A stretch of DNA of 44,286 nt from Desulfotignum sp. (lineage in GTDB: Bacteria > Desulfobacterota > Desulfobacteria > Desulfobacterales > Desulfobacteraceae), in the NCBI GenBank assembly GCA_011390335.1, contig JAABSO010000035.1, positions 1-44,286 of the forward strand, read 5' to 3'. A model generated the notes under the pieces. That model did not search any database, was not told the DNA's origin, and saw nothing but the letters and a program-made list of their open reading frames with translations. Of this stretch, positions 28,240 to 36,644 are shown piece by piece. Position numbers and translations under genes: made by a program. The stretch's first letter is position 1; each line of letters opens with the position of its first letter.

Positions 28240-29403
28240 TCAATGCTTTACCCCTTTGTCGATGGCCTCGTCAGCTTCTTGTTCATCGTCGGCGTCCGGC
28301 TGGGGTTCTTCGTTTGCCACAAAAGCGCCGGGATCGTAGTCGAAGACCACGAACAAGGGAAAGTGGTCAGATCCGATGTCGGGAAGGCGACGCAGCTCGA
28401 CGAGAAAAAAATGCTGGGATGCGAAGGCGTGATCCAGCGGATAACGCAGGAGGCGGCTTCTGGTGTCAAATGTGTTGAATAAGCCTCGGCCTACCCGTGG
28501 GTCGAGCAATCCTCCGATCCGTTGAAAAAGATGTGTGGTGTGGGACCAGGCCACGTCGTTTAAGTCGCCGGCAACAATGACCGGCATGCTCCCAAGTTTT
28601 TGTACCTCTTTGGCAACCAGCAGCAACTCGGCATCCCGCTTATCGGAGTCTTGGCGTTCGCCGTCTTCCTCCTCTTTGTTACCTTCCTCGACGTCACTGA
28701 CTTCCTCTTTGTCGGAGCGTTTGGGACCGGGAGGGCGTGGATGCACGCCATAGAGGGTCACGAGCGTTCCCGAACGGAGCCGCACCTGGGAGCGAAGCGA
28801 CGGAATTTCCGGCTCAATCAAAAACCGGATCTCTGGATTCACCAGCTCCAGTTGGGAATAAAGCAGCATTCCGTACTGATTCTCCTGCGGCTGGTGGAGC
28901 GTGTAGGGATAGTCCTCTTCCAGGCCGTCGAGCTGTTCAAGCCACTGCCGGGTCGGCTCGCTGAGCAGGACAATGTCGGGATCGGTGTCGCGTATGAGGT
29001 CGCGCAACGCTTTCACTTCACGATTGTTGGAGAGCACGTTGTAGACCAGGAGCGATATGCGGTTGGCATCGTCTTCGGCGCGGCTGTCCGACATTTCTTT
29101 GGGATAAAACGTCGTGTAGGGAGCGATGCAAAAGAGCTGCCAGACCAGCGCAAATCCCACCACCGCAGCAAGCGCGTATTCCCATAGCCGCAATCGTCCG
29201 CAAAAATGCAACGCCGCATAGCCTGCCAGCGTCAGAGCCATCAGTGCGGCGATCTGTATGCGTGGAAAATCGAAGACACGTATCCACCAAGCGTTGCTAC
29301 TGATTAGAGTGACTGCGGTACCGCAGACCAACGCCAACGAAAGCAGGCCCGCTGCGACGCGGCAGAAGAAATGGAGTGCTTTTTTTTTGGGTTTTATTGA
29401 CAT
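28240..29403 (-). CDS. Membrane-anchored endonuclease/exonuclease/phosphatase-family protein
   Basis: The protein has 387 residues. Three N-terminal membrane helices (about 10-105) precede an EEP catalytic domain: LVYNVLSNN, the catalytic Glu in LLSEPT, GVHPRPPGP, GDLNDVAW, LDHAF and GSDHFP. The layout matches membrane EEP proteins that cleave phosphodiester or phosphomonoester bonds outside the membrane. An acidic insert (about 228-255, rich in Glu/Asp/Lys) interrupts the domain, and the C-terminus is also acidic. The DNA is richer in CG dinucleotides than its neighbours and no clear RBS precedes the ATG, so recent acquisition is likely. Confidence 0.83.
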   Translation of the reverse strand: MSIKPKKKALHFFCRVAAGLLSLALVCGTAVTLISSNAWWIRVFDFPRIQIAALMALTLAGYAALHFCGRLRLWEYALAAVVGFALVWQLFCIAPYTTFYPKEMSDSRAEDDANRISLLVYNVLSNNREVKALRDLIRDTDPDIVLLSEPTRQWLEQLDGLEEDYPYTLHQPQENQYGMLLYSQLELVNPEIRFLIEPEIPSLRSQVRLRSGTLVTLYGVHPRPPGPKRSDKEEVSDVEEGNKEEEDGERQDSDKRDAELLLVAKEVQKLGSMPVIVAGDLNDVAWSHTTHLFQRIGGLLDPRVGRGLFNTFDTRSRLLRYPLDHAFASQHFFLVELRRLPDIGSDHFPLFVVFDYDPGAFVANEEPQPDADDEQEADEAIDKGVKH

Positions 29404-29525
29404 GATGCGCTTCGATCAGCGGTAATTTTTGGGAAAAATAGCTCCGCACTTTCGGTTACAGGAAGTGAGACCGATGGAAACCTGATGCTTTAACCTTCTA
29501 TAGTAATAATAAAGGAAATTATAAA

Positions 29526-29534
29526 ATGCAATAG
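29526..29534 (+). other. Two-codon upstream ORF (Met-Gln-stop) in the ABC-F leader
   Basis: AAGGAAA at 29512-29518 stands 7 bases before ATG CAA TAG. The ribosome-binding stretch AAAGGAAA (29511-29518) is complementary to TTTCCTTT at 29564-29571, so alternative folding can hide it. It precedes a terminator hairpin in the leader of an ABC-F gene, a position where very short leader ORFs control drug-induced attenuation in other bacteria. Function is inference. Confidence 0.3.
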
Positions 29535-29621
29535 GGAAAAACCCTGATTTTTTTCATTGTCTTTTTCCTTTAAAAGTCTTGCTTTTTATTCAAAAAACCG
29601 GCAATATACAATTCTTTTTTT

Positions 29622-29653
29622 GCCACAGGATACTTCTCCTGTGGCTTTTTATT
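29622..29653 (+). terminator. Terminator/attenuator hairpin just before the ABC-F gene
   Basis: Perfect 9-bp arms GCCACAGGA (29622-29630) and TCCTGTGGC (29637-29645), a 6-base loop and TTTTTATT follow on the plus strand. It ends 25 bases before the ABC-F ATG and points into that gene. The only upstream plus-strand transcript it could stop is the leader of this gene, as the preceding gene is on the minus strand; hence attenuation. Confidence 0.75.
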
Positions 29654-29678
29654 GGACAACAAGGAAGCTGATATACAT

Positions 29679-31304
29679 ATGATCTGTGCAAATAACATAG
29701 CCCTGGCTTATGGTAAACAGGTGCTGTTTAAAGATGTAAACATTATGTTCAAACCCGGAAATTGTTACGGACTTATCGGGGCCAATGGCGCGGGAAAATC
29801 CACTTTTTTAAAAATTCTGGCCAGAGATATTGCACCGGATGCAGGCGACATCAGTGTGGGCCCAAAAGAAAGAATTGCTGTTTTAAGACAGGATCACTTT
29901 GCCTTTGATACACACCGGGTGCTGGATACGGTCATCATGGGGCACAAAAAACTATATACGGTCATGGCCGAACGCGAAGCCCTGTATGCAAAGCCTGATT
30001 TTTCAAATGAAGACGGTCTTAGGTCAGGGGAGCTGGAAATTGAATTTGAGGAAATGAACGGATATGACGCAGAGTCCGAAGCAGCGGTCCTGCTCAAAAA
30101 TCTGGGTATTGCAGAAACCCTGCATGACAGAAAAATGAAAGATCTTGAGGGTGGCGAAAAAGTTCGGGTGCTCCTGGCCCAGGCCCTGTTCGGAAACCCG
30201 GATGTGCTTTTGCTCGATGAGCCCACCAATAATCTGGACATTCACTCAATCGCCTGGCTTGAAGACTTTCTTTACCGGTTTAAGAATACCGTTATTGTGG
30301 TATCCCATGACCGCCATTTCATGAATCAGGTCTGCACCCACATTGCAGATATTGATTTCGGTAAAATTGCCGTGTACGCGGGAAATTATGATTTCTGGTA
30401 CCAGGCCAGTCAGTTGAACCTGACGCAAAAACAGGCCGACAACAAAAAGATCACCGACCGGGCCAATGAACTCAAGACCTTTATCCAGAGATTTTCTTCC
30501 AATGCATCCAAGTCCAAACAGGCCACCTCCAGAAAAAAACTGCTGGAGAAACTCACCATTGAAGACATGCCCGTATCATCCAGAAATTATCCGTTTATCC
30601 GGTTTACCCCGGAACGGCCCTGCGGCAATATTATCCTTGAAGTGGAAGGGCTTTCAAAGACCATTGACGGGGAAACCATTCTTGATAATGTCAGCTTCAC
30701 CGTAAACAAAAAAGACAAAATTGCTTTCATGGGAAATAACAGCCTGGCCAAAACCACCCTCTTCCAGATCATTGCAGGAGAGATGGAGCCGGATAAAGGC
30801 AGCTATCGGTGGGGAACCACCATCAGCCATTCTTATTTTCCCAAAGAGCACCAGGGGTATTTCAATCAGAACCTGAACCTTATTGAATGGCTGCTTCAGT
30901 TTGCCCCTCCCAAAGAGGGAGAAAGCTTTGCCCGCACGTTTTTGGGGCGCATGCTCTTTTCAGGGGAGGACGCCCTCAAAACAACGGATGTGCTTTCAGG
31001 CGGGGAAAAGGTGCGCTGCATGCTTTCGCGCATGATGCTTGCCCAATCCAATGCCCTGATCCTGGATGAGCCGACCAATCACCTGGATCTCGAATCCATC
31101 ACAGCATTGAATAACAGCCTGATCGATTTTCCGGAGGTGGTGCTTTTCACCTCCCATGATCATGAGTTTGTGAATACGCTTGTCAACCGGGTAATCGAGC
31201 TCACACCCGCCGGTATTATAGACCGGTTGATGACCTTTAATGAGTATGTGGAGAGTACGGAAGTAGCAAAAACAAGAGAGTTGATGGTAAAAAAGGCGGC
31301 GTGA
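29679..31304 (+). CDS. ABC-F family ATPase (YbiT/EttA-like)
   Basis: The protein has 541 residues from the ATG at 29679, 11 bases after AAGGA; a TTG at 29652 would extend it into the terminator. Two ABC domains lack membrane helices. Domain 1 has GANGAGKST, LEGGEKVRVLLAQAL and LLLDEPTNNLD; a linker (about 240-310) follows; domain 2 has LSGGEKVRCMLSRM and LILDEPTNHLD. The second P-loop is GNNSLAKTT, with Ala where Gly is usual before Lys. ABC-F proteins bind the ribosomal E site and act in translation or antibiotic resistance. An attenuator precedes it. Confidence 0.92.
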   Translation: MICANNIALAYGKQVLFKDVNIMFKPGNCYGLIGANGAGKSTFLKILARDIAPDAGDISVGPKERIAVLRQDHFAFDTHRVLDTVIMGHKKLYTVMAEREALYAKPDFSNEDGLRSGELEIEFEEMNGYDAESEAAVLLKNLGIAETLHDRKMKDLEGGEKVRVLLAQALFGNPDVLLLDEPTNNLDIHSIAWLEDFLYRFKNTVIVVSHDRHFMNQVCTHIADIDFGKIAVYAGNYDFWYQASQLNLTQKQADNKKITDRANELKTFIQRFSSNASKSKQATSRKKLLEKLTIEDMPVSSRNYPFIRFTPERPCGNIILEVEGLSKTIDGETILDNVSFTVNKKDKIAFMGNNSLAKTTLFQIIAGEMEPDKGSYRWGTTISHSYFPKEHQGYFNQNLNLIEWLLQFAPPKEGESFARTFLGRMLFSGEDALKTTDVLSGGEKVRCMLSRMMLAQSNALILDEPTNHLDLESITALNNSLIDFPEVVLFTSHDHEFVNTLVNRVIELTPAGIIDRLMTFNEYVESTEVAKTRELMVKKAA

Positions 31305-31362
31305 CAGAGGTCCTGCCCGGTATACACCAGGCGGTGCCGGGTGCAGTGACAGAATATCTGTT

Positions 31363-32541
31363 TTACGCCCAGACAATGTCACGATACACATCCGGATCAG
31401 TATCTCCCTCGGTTGAAAACAGCAATACGCTGGAGTCGCTGTTCAGGCCGATATCCTTTCTTATTTTCCGGTTATCTTTGTCAGTCATTATTTCAAACAA
31501 TGCGCCGAGTGTCACAGCACCGGATTCTCCGGAAATGACACATGGATCTTTTGCCAGGGGATTGCCCAACACCTTCATCCCTCTTCGGGCGACCTCATCG
31601 GAGCACATTACAAATGCACAGGCAGCCGATTTCAGTATCTTCCAACCCATTTGGCTCGGCTCCCCGCATGAAAGTCCCGCCATGATAGTGGCCAAATCGC
31701 CTTTAATCCTGACCCGTTCCCCTTTTTTGATTGATTCAAACAGGCATGGGGCACCTTCAGGTTCCACAACAATAAATTTCGGTGCAGCCCCTTCGGCCAG
31801 GCTGACGAGAGATGCAACAATGGCAGCTGCAAACGAGCCGACACCCGCCTGTACAAAGACATGGGTCGGAAGGTTCTCCTGTACCAGGTCGATGGATTCC
31901 GTTATCAGTGTTGAATAGCCCTGCATGATATGTAGCGGTACTTTTTCGTAACCTTCCCAGGATGTGTCCTGGAGCAGTGTCCAGCCGTTTTCCTGTGCTT
32001 TCTGATTGGCATACATCACGCTGTCATCAAAGTTCAGCCCTGTGACTGATGCCTCGGCCCCATAATTTCTGATGGCTTCCAATCTGATCGGAGAAGAACC
32101 TTTTGGCATATACACCACAGATTTGCAGCCGAACAGTTTCGCAGCCCAGGCAACCGCTCTTCCATGATTGCCGTCAGTGGCAGTAACAAAAGTGAGGTGA
32201 TCATATGCGGATTTGTGAGCAATGATATTATTGTACGTTAATTCATCATCTTTTAATCCGATCACCTCACCCAGGCATTTTGCCATGGCATAGCTTGCCC
32301 CCAGGACCTTGAACGCCTTTAAATCAAAGCGAAGGTTTTCATCTTTGATCGACAGCTGGTTTATACCCAGATAACCGGCCAACCCCGACAGCCTGACCAG
32401 CGGGCTGGGCCTGTAACCAGGCAGGCTGAGATGAAAATTATAGACATGACGGACTGTTTTTTCATTTGCAAAATCAAACAAAGCGCCCTCGGATGCTTCG
32501 GACAGATCATTTATCTGACAGGAAATTACATTTTTATTCAT
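31363..32541 (-). CDS. dpaL: Diaminopropionate ammonia-lyase
   Basis: The protein has 392 residues, a fold-type II PLP enzyme. The N-terminus has YRPSPLVRLSGLA, the PLP-lysine region reads FDLKAFKVLGASYAM, and TATDGNHGRAVAWAAKLFGC follows, then VQAGVGSFAAAIVASL for phosphate binding. This matches YgeX/diaminopropionate ammonia-lyase, which converts 2,3-diaminopropionate to pyruvate and ammonia. AAAAAGGAATACACCT precedes the ATG. A 17-codon ORF (32538-32591) ends in the ATGA start overlap. Confidence 0.92.
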   Translation of the reverse strand: MNKNVISCQINDLSEASEGALFDFANEKTVRHVYNFHLSLPGYRPSPLVRLSGLAGYLGINQLSIKDENLRFDLKAFKVLGASYAMAKCLGEVIGLKDDELTYNNIIAHKSAYDHLTFVTATDGNHGRAVAWAAKLFGCKSVVYMPKGSSPIRLEAIRNYGAEASVTGLNFDDSVMYANQKAQENGWTLLQDTSWEGYEKVPLHIMQGYSTLITESIDLVQENLPTHVFVQAGVGSFAAAIVASLVSLAEGAAPKFIVVEPEGAPCLFESIKKGERVRIKGDLATIMAGLSCGEPSQMGWKILKSAACAFVMCSDEVARRGMKVLGNPLAKDPCVISGESGAVTLGALFEIMTDKDNRKIRKDIGLNSDSSVLLFSTEGDTDPDVYRDIVWA

Positions 32542-32597
32542 AGGTGTATTCCTTTTTCGATCCGTTCTGCATATGCAATCAACTCTTCCATTAAAAT

Positions 32598-32771
32598 CTA
32601 TTCAGATACGCCGTTGTGAATGGATTTTAAACGGTTTCGAATCTGTTCAATTCGTTTTATGTTCACACCAAAATCCCAATATCCCACTCGCAATAACCCC
32701 GTCAGAAAAACTTGAAACTGTTTTTTCATCCCTTTTAGATACCAAATCAAGACATCAGTATCGACTATCAT
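32598..32771 (-). pseudogene. VapC-type PIN-domain toxin, frameshifted remnant
   Basis: The frame begins directly after the antitoxin stop and reads MIVDTDVLIWYLKG, the standard N-terminus of PIN toxins with the first catalytic Asp. It then leaves the family: the reading frame gives GMKKQFQVF and stops after 57 residues. If one A is restored (GGGAATGAAAA in place of GGGATGAAAA near 32730), the text becomes LKGNEKTVSSFSDGVIASG, which fits the PIN family better. The frame also lacks the rest of the domain (about 130 residues are normal), so the toxin is inactive. Confidence 0.7.
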
Positions 32772-33002
32772 TTAAAATCTGCCTTTTCTTAAATTCCGGA
32801 CATGAATATCAACATCTTTAACAAGATCGTTGTCTTTCCACATTCCAAACAAATTGTTTTTTTTATCCGACTTACGCTCATCATAAGGCACTAATTTAGC
32901 GCAAGGTTTACCCCGATAAGTAATAATGACTTCTTCTCCCCGGCTCACTGCGCTTAAAAGTTCTTTTGAATAAAACCGAAGATCTTTTGCCGTGGCTTCC
33001 AT
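32772..33002 (-). CDS. Phd/YefM-family antitoxin
   Basis: The protein has 76 residues from the ATG at 33002, chosen because GGAG lies 6 bases upstream; the frame also opens at 33014. MEATAKDLRFYSKELLSAVSRGEEVIITYRGKPCAKLVP is typical of Phd/YefM antitoxins, with DNA-binding N-terminus and toxin-binding C-terminus. The stop (TAA) abuts the ATG of the broken vapC gene. With no working toxin it is an orphan antitoxin. Confidence 0.88.
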   Translation of the reverse strand: MEATAKDLRFYSKELLSAVSRGEEVIITYRGKPCAKLVPYDERKSDKKNNLFGMWKDNDLVKDVDIHVRNLRKGRF

Positions 33003-33019
33003 AAAATGCTCCATTCTTT

Positions 33020-33063
33020 AAGTTTACATTTCAAAATATAAACTTCATCTCGGGATCGGTCAA
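33020..33063 (-). promoter_or_regulatory. Promoter and probable operator of the phd-vapC module
   Basis: On the minus strand TTGACC (33058-33063) and TATATT (33035-33040) are 17 bp apart. Arms AAGTTTA (33020-33026) and TAAACTT (33039-33045) form an inverted repeat over the -10, the usual place for autorepression by Phd-type antitoxins. A separate perfect palindrome GGCCATATATGGCC lies upstream at 33096-33109. Confidence 0.6.
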
Positions 33064-33305
33064 GCAACCTTTTGACAAGAACTTTAAAAAAAATCGGCCA
33101 TATATGGCCACTGGTCGCATATGATCTTGTTTTTATGACTTCTCATGGCAACCCGACAGTATTTTTATAACCAATTGATTAAACGAAATCAATTAGATAT
33201 GAGAAACAACCCTGAATGTTTCAACCCTGGCACAAAGATTGAAATAGAATTGATTGACATAGATTGAATTTGTAAGAAGAAATGAAACGTTCACCCCATA
33301 ATCGA

Positions 33306-33338
33306 TTCCATGAACGGATGAAATATCGGTTCATGGAA
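33306..33338. repeat. Inverted repeat upstream of the DUF3096 gene
   Basis: Perfect 10-bp arms TTCCATGAAC (33306-33315) and GTTCATGGAA (33329-33338) enclose 13 bases, 20 bases before the DUF3096 ATG. It may be an operator or leader hairpin. The rest of the gap 33015-33358 holds only the phd promoter and the palindrome at 33096-33109. Confidence 0.55.
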
Positions 33339-33358
33339 AACCAGGAAAGGATGAAGTC

Positions 33359-33493
33359 ATGCAAATTGATATCTCATTACAACCGATAATTTCTATTCTC
33401 GCCGGCGTATTAATTTTTATTATGCCTAGATTATTGAATTATATCGTTGCCGGTTATCTCATTATTATCGGCGTGCTCGGGTTGATCAACTGA
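33359..33493 (+). CDS. DUF3096-family small membrane protein
   Basis: The protein has 44 residues. GGAAAGGATGAAGTC precedes the ATG. The sequence, with ISILAGVLIFIMPRLLNYIV and then GYLIIIGVLGLIN, fits the short two-helix DUF3096 family, whose central MPRLLNYIVA is well kept. The function of the family is not known to me. It lies upstream of a fused fragment of a hybrid kinase receiver, whose frame follows its stop directly. Confidence 0.8.
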   Translation: MQIDISLQPIISILAGVLIFIMPRLLNYIVAGYLIIIGVLGLIN

Positions 33494-33580
33494 CCGGCCG
33501 ATGTGATCGCCCATCATGGTGTTTTGGATAAGAACGTCCAATTTGTCAACAAACCCTTTACCATGGAAGACCTGAAAATC
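33494..33580 (+). pseudogene. Fragment of a hybrid-kinase receiver C-terminus
   Basis: Directly after the DUF3096 stop the same frame reads PADVIAHHGVLDKNVQFVNK then PFTMEDLKI. This matches the end of receiver domains in hybrid histidine kinases of this bacterial group (AHHGVLD followed by a Lys-Pro-Phe motif). The fragment is about 30 codons, has no start, and stops or fuses into an antisense hipA fragment near 33575. Confidence 0.55.
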
Positions 33581-33775
33581 CAGCGCACCAATCCTGTCTG
33601 ATCCAGACTCCAGCAGATAGGTCAGCTCATCTATCTCCGCAGTATCTGTACCAGCGCCTTTACGTCCTGATTTTTTATTGATAATCACACGTCTGCCCAC
33701 GCGTCAGGGGCGGCATCCCTGATACAGCCAGGCATGGTTAAACCCTCAGGCAGGGGAAGCACCCCTGCCCGATCT
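33572..33775 (-). pseudogene. hipA N-terminal fragment, copy 1
   Basis: On the minus strand the text reads AGVLPLPEGLTMPGCIRDAAPDAW, then after a one-base shift GRRVIINKK...ESGSDRIGALDFQ, an N-terminal portion of a HipA-like kinase. The shift comes from GTGGGCAG, where copy 2 at 39 kb has ATGGGGCAG; one G of the run is missing. The fragment then joins unrelated DNA. The ~230 bp to its right (33776-34006) contains the control region of the parD-relE pair. Confidence 0.7.
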
Positions 33776-33954
33776 CAGGAGTGATGGTGAAGGGGGGCTG
33801 ATATTTAATACCGAATTATACCATATCTAAAACCGCACGACTCCAAAAAATTCCAATTCCACTATCAAGCGGATTCCGCTGATGCTTTTTTGCTGGAGCT
33901 TGAACATCCATTACACAACTCAATTTAAAGGGGAGTATCAACTATTGAGTTGCG

Positions 33955-33984
33955 TTTTACAACCCTGAGTGGTATTTTACAACC
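33955..33984 (+). promoter_or_regulatory. Direct repeats upstream of the parD-like gene
   Basis: TTTTACAACC occurs at 33955-33964 and 33975-33984, a 20-bp period, 23 bases before the antitoxin ATG. Paired sites of this kind often bind the ribbon-helix-helix antitoxin of the same operon. Confidence 0.4.
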
Positions 33985-34006
33985 AAAAACTATCAAGGAG
34001 ATTACC

Positions 34007-34234
34007 ATGGCAACAGCAGTAAAAGTATCAGATGAATTGGTTGAAAAAGCAAAAATCAAATCAAAAGTGTATAAAAGGTCCATCGCCGGCCAAATTGAAT
34101 ATTGGGCAAAAATAGGCCAGATGATTGAAGAAAACCCTGATCTCCCTCTTCCATTTATTCAAGACATTTTAGAAGGAAAAGAGCAAATTAAAGCAGGACA
34201 GGGGACTCCATATGTATTTGGAGAAGGTGAATGA
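34007..34234 (+). CDS. ParD-like antitoxin
   Basis: The protein has 75 residues from ATG 34007, with AAGGAGATTACC just upstream; the frame opens at 33950 but without homology. VKVSDELVEKAKIKSKVYKRSIAGQIEYWAKIGQ fits the ParD-like antitoxin family, a ribbon-helix-helix type. The ATGA overlap with the next gene couples it to the toxin. This is the only module in this part of the window in which both genes look intact. Confidence 0.87.
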   Translation: MATAVKVSDELVEKAKIKSKVYKRSIAGQIEYWAKIGQMIEENPDLPLPFIQDILEGKEQIKAGQGTPYVFGEGE

Positions 34235-34521
34235 TACAAATAACAGAAATAATCCAGTCACCGATTTTTGCTAAACAAAAGAAAAAGTTACACAAAAAAC
34301 AAATCAAAGACCTAGACAAGGCTGTCAAATCGATTTATCAAAATCCAAATATTGGTGTTGCCAAAATTGGTGATTTACAGGGAGTCCAGGTTTTTAAGTT
34401 CAAATCACAGAACCAACAATTATTATTGGCTTGCGAAGTCGTTGAATCGACTTTATATCTTTATACTTTCGGATCTCATGAGAATTTCTATAGAAATTTG
34501 AAAAAGTATCTGAAAGAATAA
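34231..34521 (+). CDS. RelE/ParE-family toxin
   Basis: The protein has 96 residues. It has the RelE/ParE fold text: FAKQKKKLHKKQIKDLDKAVKSIYQNP, then GDLQGVQVFKFKSQNQQLLLACEVVESTLYLYTFGSHENFYRNLKKYL. Members inhibit translation (mRNA cleavage) or gyrase. It follows the ParD-like antitoxin with a 4-bp overlap. A 78-bp piece of a near-identical gene survives at 39643-39720. Confidence 0.85.
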   Translation: MIQITEIIQSPIFAKQKKKLHKKQIKDLDKAVKSIYQNPNIGVAKIGDLQGVQVFKFKSQNQQLLLACEVVESTLYLYTFGSHENFYRNLKKYLKE

Positions 34522-34619
34522 CCCTCTTTTCCCGGTCGGTTCCAGATTCCATCCGCACAGATAACGATATTTTCCCTGTCTTTGTCAACTTATCTGCCGC
34601 TGGTTCTGCGCTGCTAAAG

Positions 34620-34885
34620 TTATTGATGCAGTTCAGCGTCAATTCGCTCAGATATAAAAATCTTAAGCAGCGACTGGTAGGGTACGTCTCGTTTATTTGC
34701 AATTACTTTAAGCTCATCAATCATGGACTCAGGGAGACGGATGGAAATAGATCGGGTCGAAGGCTTAAGCTTAGGCATAACGACATTTTCTGCATCCGAC
34801 CAGTCAATATATTCTGAAGAATCATGTTTTTGCCAGAAAAGACGCTCTTCAGCCTCACTTTGAAATGCAGGTGTTTCTTTTTCAT
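34620..34885 (-). pseudogene. brnA: BrnA-type antitoxin, start-codon region frameshifted
   Basis: In one frame the region encodes ETPAFQSEAEERLFWQKHDS, later STRSISIRLPESMIDELK and PYQSLLKIFISERIDAELHQ, a BrnA-like antitoxin with C-terminal ribbon-helix-helix domain. The only good ATG (34885, overlapping the brnT stop as ATGA) is one frame off: after ATG there are five A where six would give MKKETP. The length, 266 bp, is one short of a whole number of codons. It is either a one-base deletion or a -1 slip at AAAAAG; deletion is simpler. An internal Met (MPKLKP) could yield a truncated protein. Confidence 0.72.
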
Positions 34886-35157
34886 TTTAGATACCTTTTA
34901 ATTTCCGTATCTGTCATATCACGTGCGGAAAGTATTCGTATTTTGTCGTTACGAACGGTAAAAACGGCAAAAAGCAGGCGATTTACATTCGTACGGCCAA
35001 GCACATAATATCGATTTTCATTTTTGGAGTGCTCTTTGTCCCCTTTTATAATTAAAGGTCTATTAAAAAATATCTGTTCACATTCCCCGCTTGAAACATC
35101 ATGTTGGTCCCAATTCTTGGTAAGATTGCCCTGATTCCATTCAAAAAGTGTGTGCAT
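34882..35157 (-). CDS. brnT: BrnT-type ribonuclease toxin
   Basis: The protein has 91 residues, the usual BrnT length. HTLFEWNQGNLTKNWDQHDV, QIFFNRPLIIKGDKEHSKNENR, YYVLGRTNVNRLLFAVFTVR and IRILSARDMTDTEIKRYL match the BrnT family, RelE-like ribonuclease toxins. The start at 35157 follows GGTGGGGGGT; the frame is open upstream only because it is fused to an oxidoreductase remnant. The usual promoter region has been replaced by this debris, and its antitoxin is frameshifted. Confidence 0.83.
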   Translation of the reverse strand: MHTLFEWNQGNLTKNWDQHDVSSGECEQIFFNRPLIIKGDKEHSKNENRYYVLGRTNVNRLLFAVFTVRNDKIRILSARDMTDTEIKRYLK

Positions 35158-35698
<541 letters not shown>

Positions 35699-35714
35699 AG
35701 GCGATTGATGATGC

Positions 35715-36176
35715 TTATTGCTCAACCGAATAGGGGTTCAGGAACTGCCGTCTCCAAAGAAGCTGTTTATCCACTTTGTTTAACTCGGCTTCTTCACAGA
35801 CCGTTCCCCAATGTTCCTCGATCGTGGTGATCAGTTTATCAAATATGTTACGGGCTTCTTCTTCAGAAAGAAGGAAATTGTGTGCGGTCTTAAGGCATGT
35901 CTTGAGTCTGCTCAGATTGTTGCTTCCATATATGCGCATGGCCTGTGAGGCTTCATTGCCTGTGCGGCCCTGGGGGCAGATATCATAGGCAGGTGTCAGT
36001 GTCAGTACTTTACCATCCCAAAAGGCTGCATGGTCCCGCGCATGATCATCCGTGTTACCGCACAGAATATTGAAAACAAGCCTGGAGAACATCTCTTTGA
36101 GTGTCGGCCTCGGGTTGGTAAAACGATGGCGGATAATCGCGGATAACGTTTCATAGCTGGCGTACCGTGCCATCAT
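35715..36176 (-). pseudogene. hipA: HipA-like kinase, C-terminal part only
   Basis: The open frame has 153 residues and holds only the end of a HipA-type Ser/Thr kinase (about 430 residues when complete): TLKEMFSRLVFNILCGNTDDHARDHAAFW and LTLTPAYDICPQGR, with the catalytic Asp in NTDDHA and the metal-binding Asp in YDICP. The Asn usual after HA(R/K) is Asp here. The N-terminal half, including the ATP-binding loop, is missing between it and hipB, so kinase activity is unlikely. Confidence 0.82.
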
Positions 36177-36206
36177 GTCATCCAGACAAAAGCTTGTTTT
36201 TCTGTT

Positions 36207-36545
36207 TCAGAAATCATCGCGTACCGTTTTGTTCTTTTTGCGAACAGATTTTGGCAGAAGCGCCAGCTTTTCCCTGGTGTGATGCAGGTGTTTGGCTAAT
36301 GCGTTTTCGTCGGCATCAAACAGCTTGACGCCGACAATGGCTGCTGCTTCAAATACAGCGCCGATTTCACATTTGGGATTGCCTTTTTCAATACGCTGCA
36401 GCATTCCTCTGGAAATTCCGGCACGGTCGGCCAGTTCCTGAGCCGTGATCTTTAGCTCATTGCGGGCTTCACGGATCAACCCTCCGAGTAACATTACCGC
36501 ATCGCGGCAATAAGGTGAGTAGGTACGTACTATGGATTTTGGCAT
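36207..36545 (-). CDS. hipB: HipB-like XRE-family regulator/antitoxin
   Basis: The protein has 112 residues. A helix-turn-helix of the XRE type lies at about 20-75 (LIREARNELKITAQELADRA then GISRGMLQRIEKG), followed by a basic tail (KSVRKKNKTVRDDF). It precedes the truncated hipA by 30 bp, the usual hipBA order, and would normally repress the operon and bind HipA. Confidence 0.85.
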   Translation of the reverse strand: MPKSIVRTYSPYCRDAVMLLGGLIREARNELKITAQELADRAGISRGMLQRIEKGNPKCEIGAVFEAAAIVGVKLFDADENALAKHLHHTREKLALLPKSVRKKNKTVRDDF

Positions 36546-36644
36546 CCTTACTCTTGATTTGTATATAGACCCTAAAATAGTTTAATGACCTTTATATGGT
36601 TCACGAGACTAATAAAAATGACGCTGCTTGTCAAGACAAAAAAT

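Noticed and set aside
33871..33928. Possible scrap of a protein frame (ADSADAFLLELEHPL) with a counterpart near 39567
   Set aside because: Too short to name; both may belong to the duplicated unit but no family can be supported.
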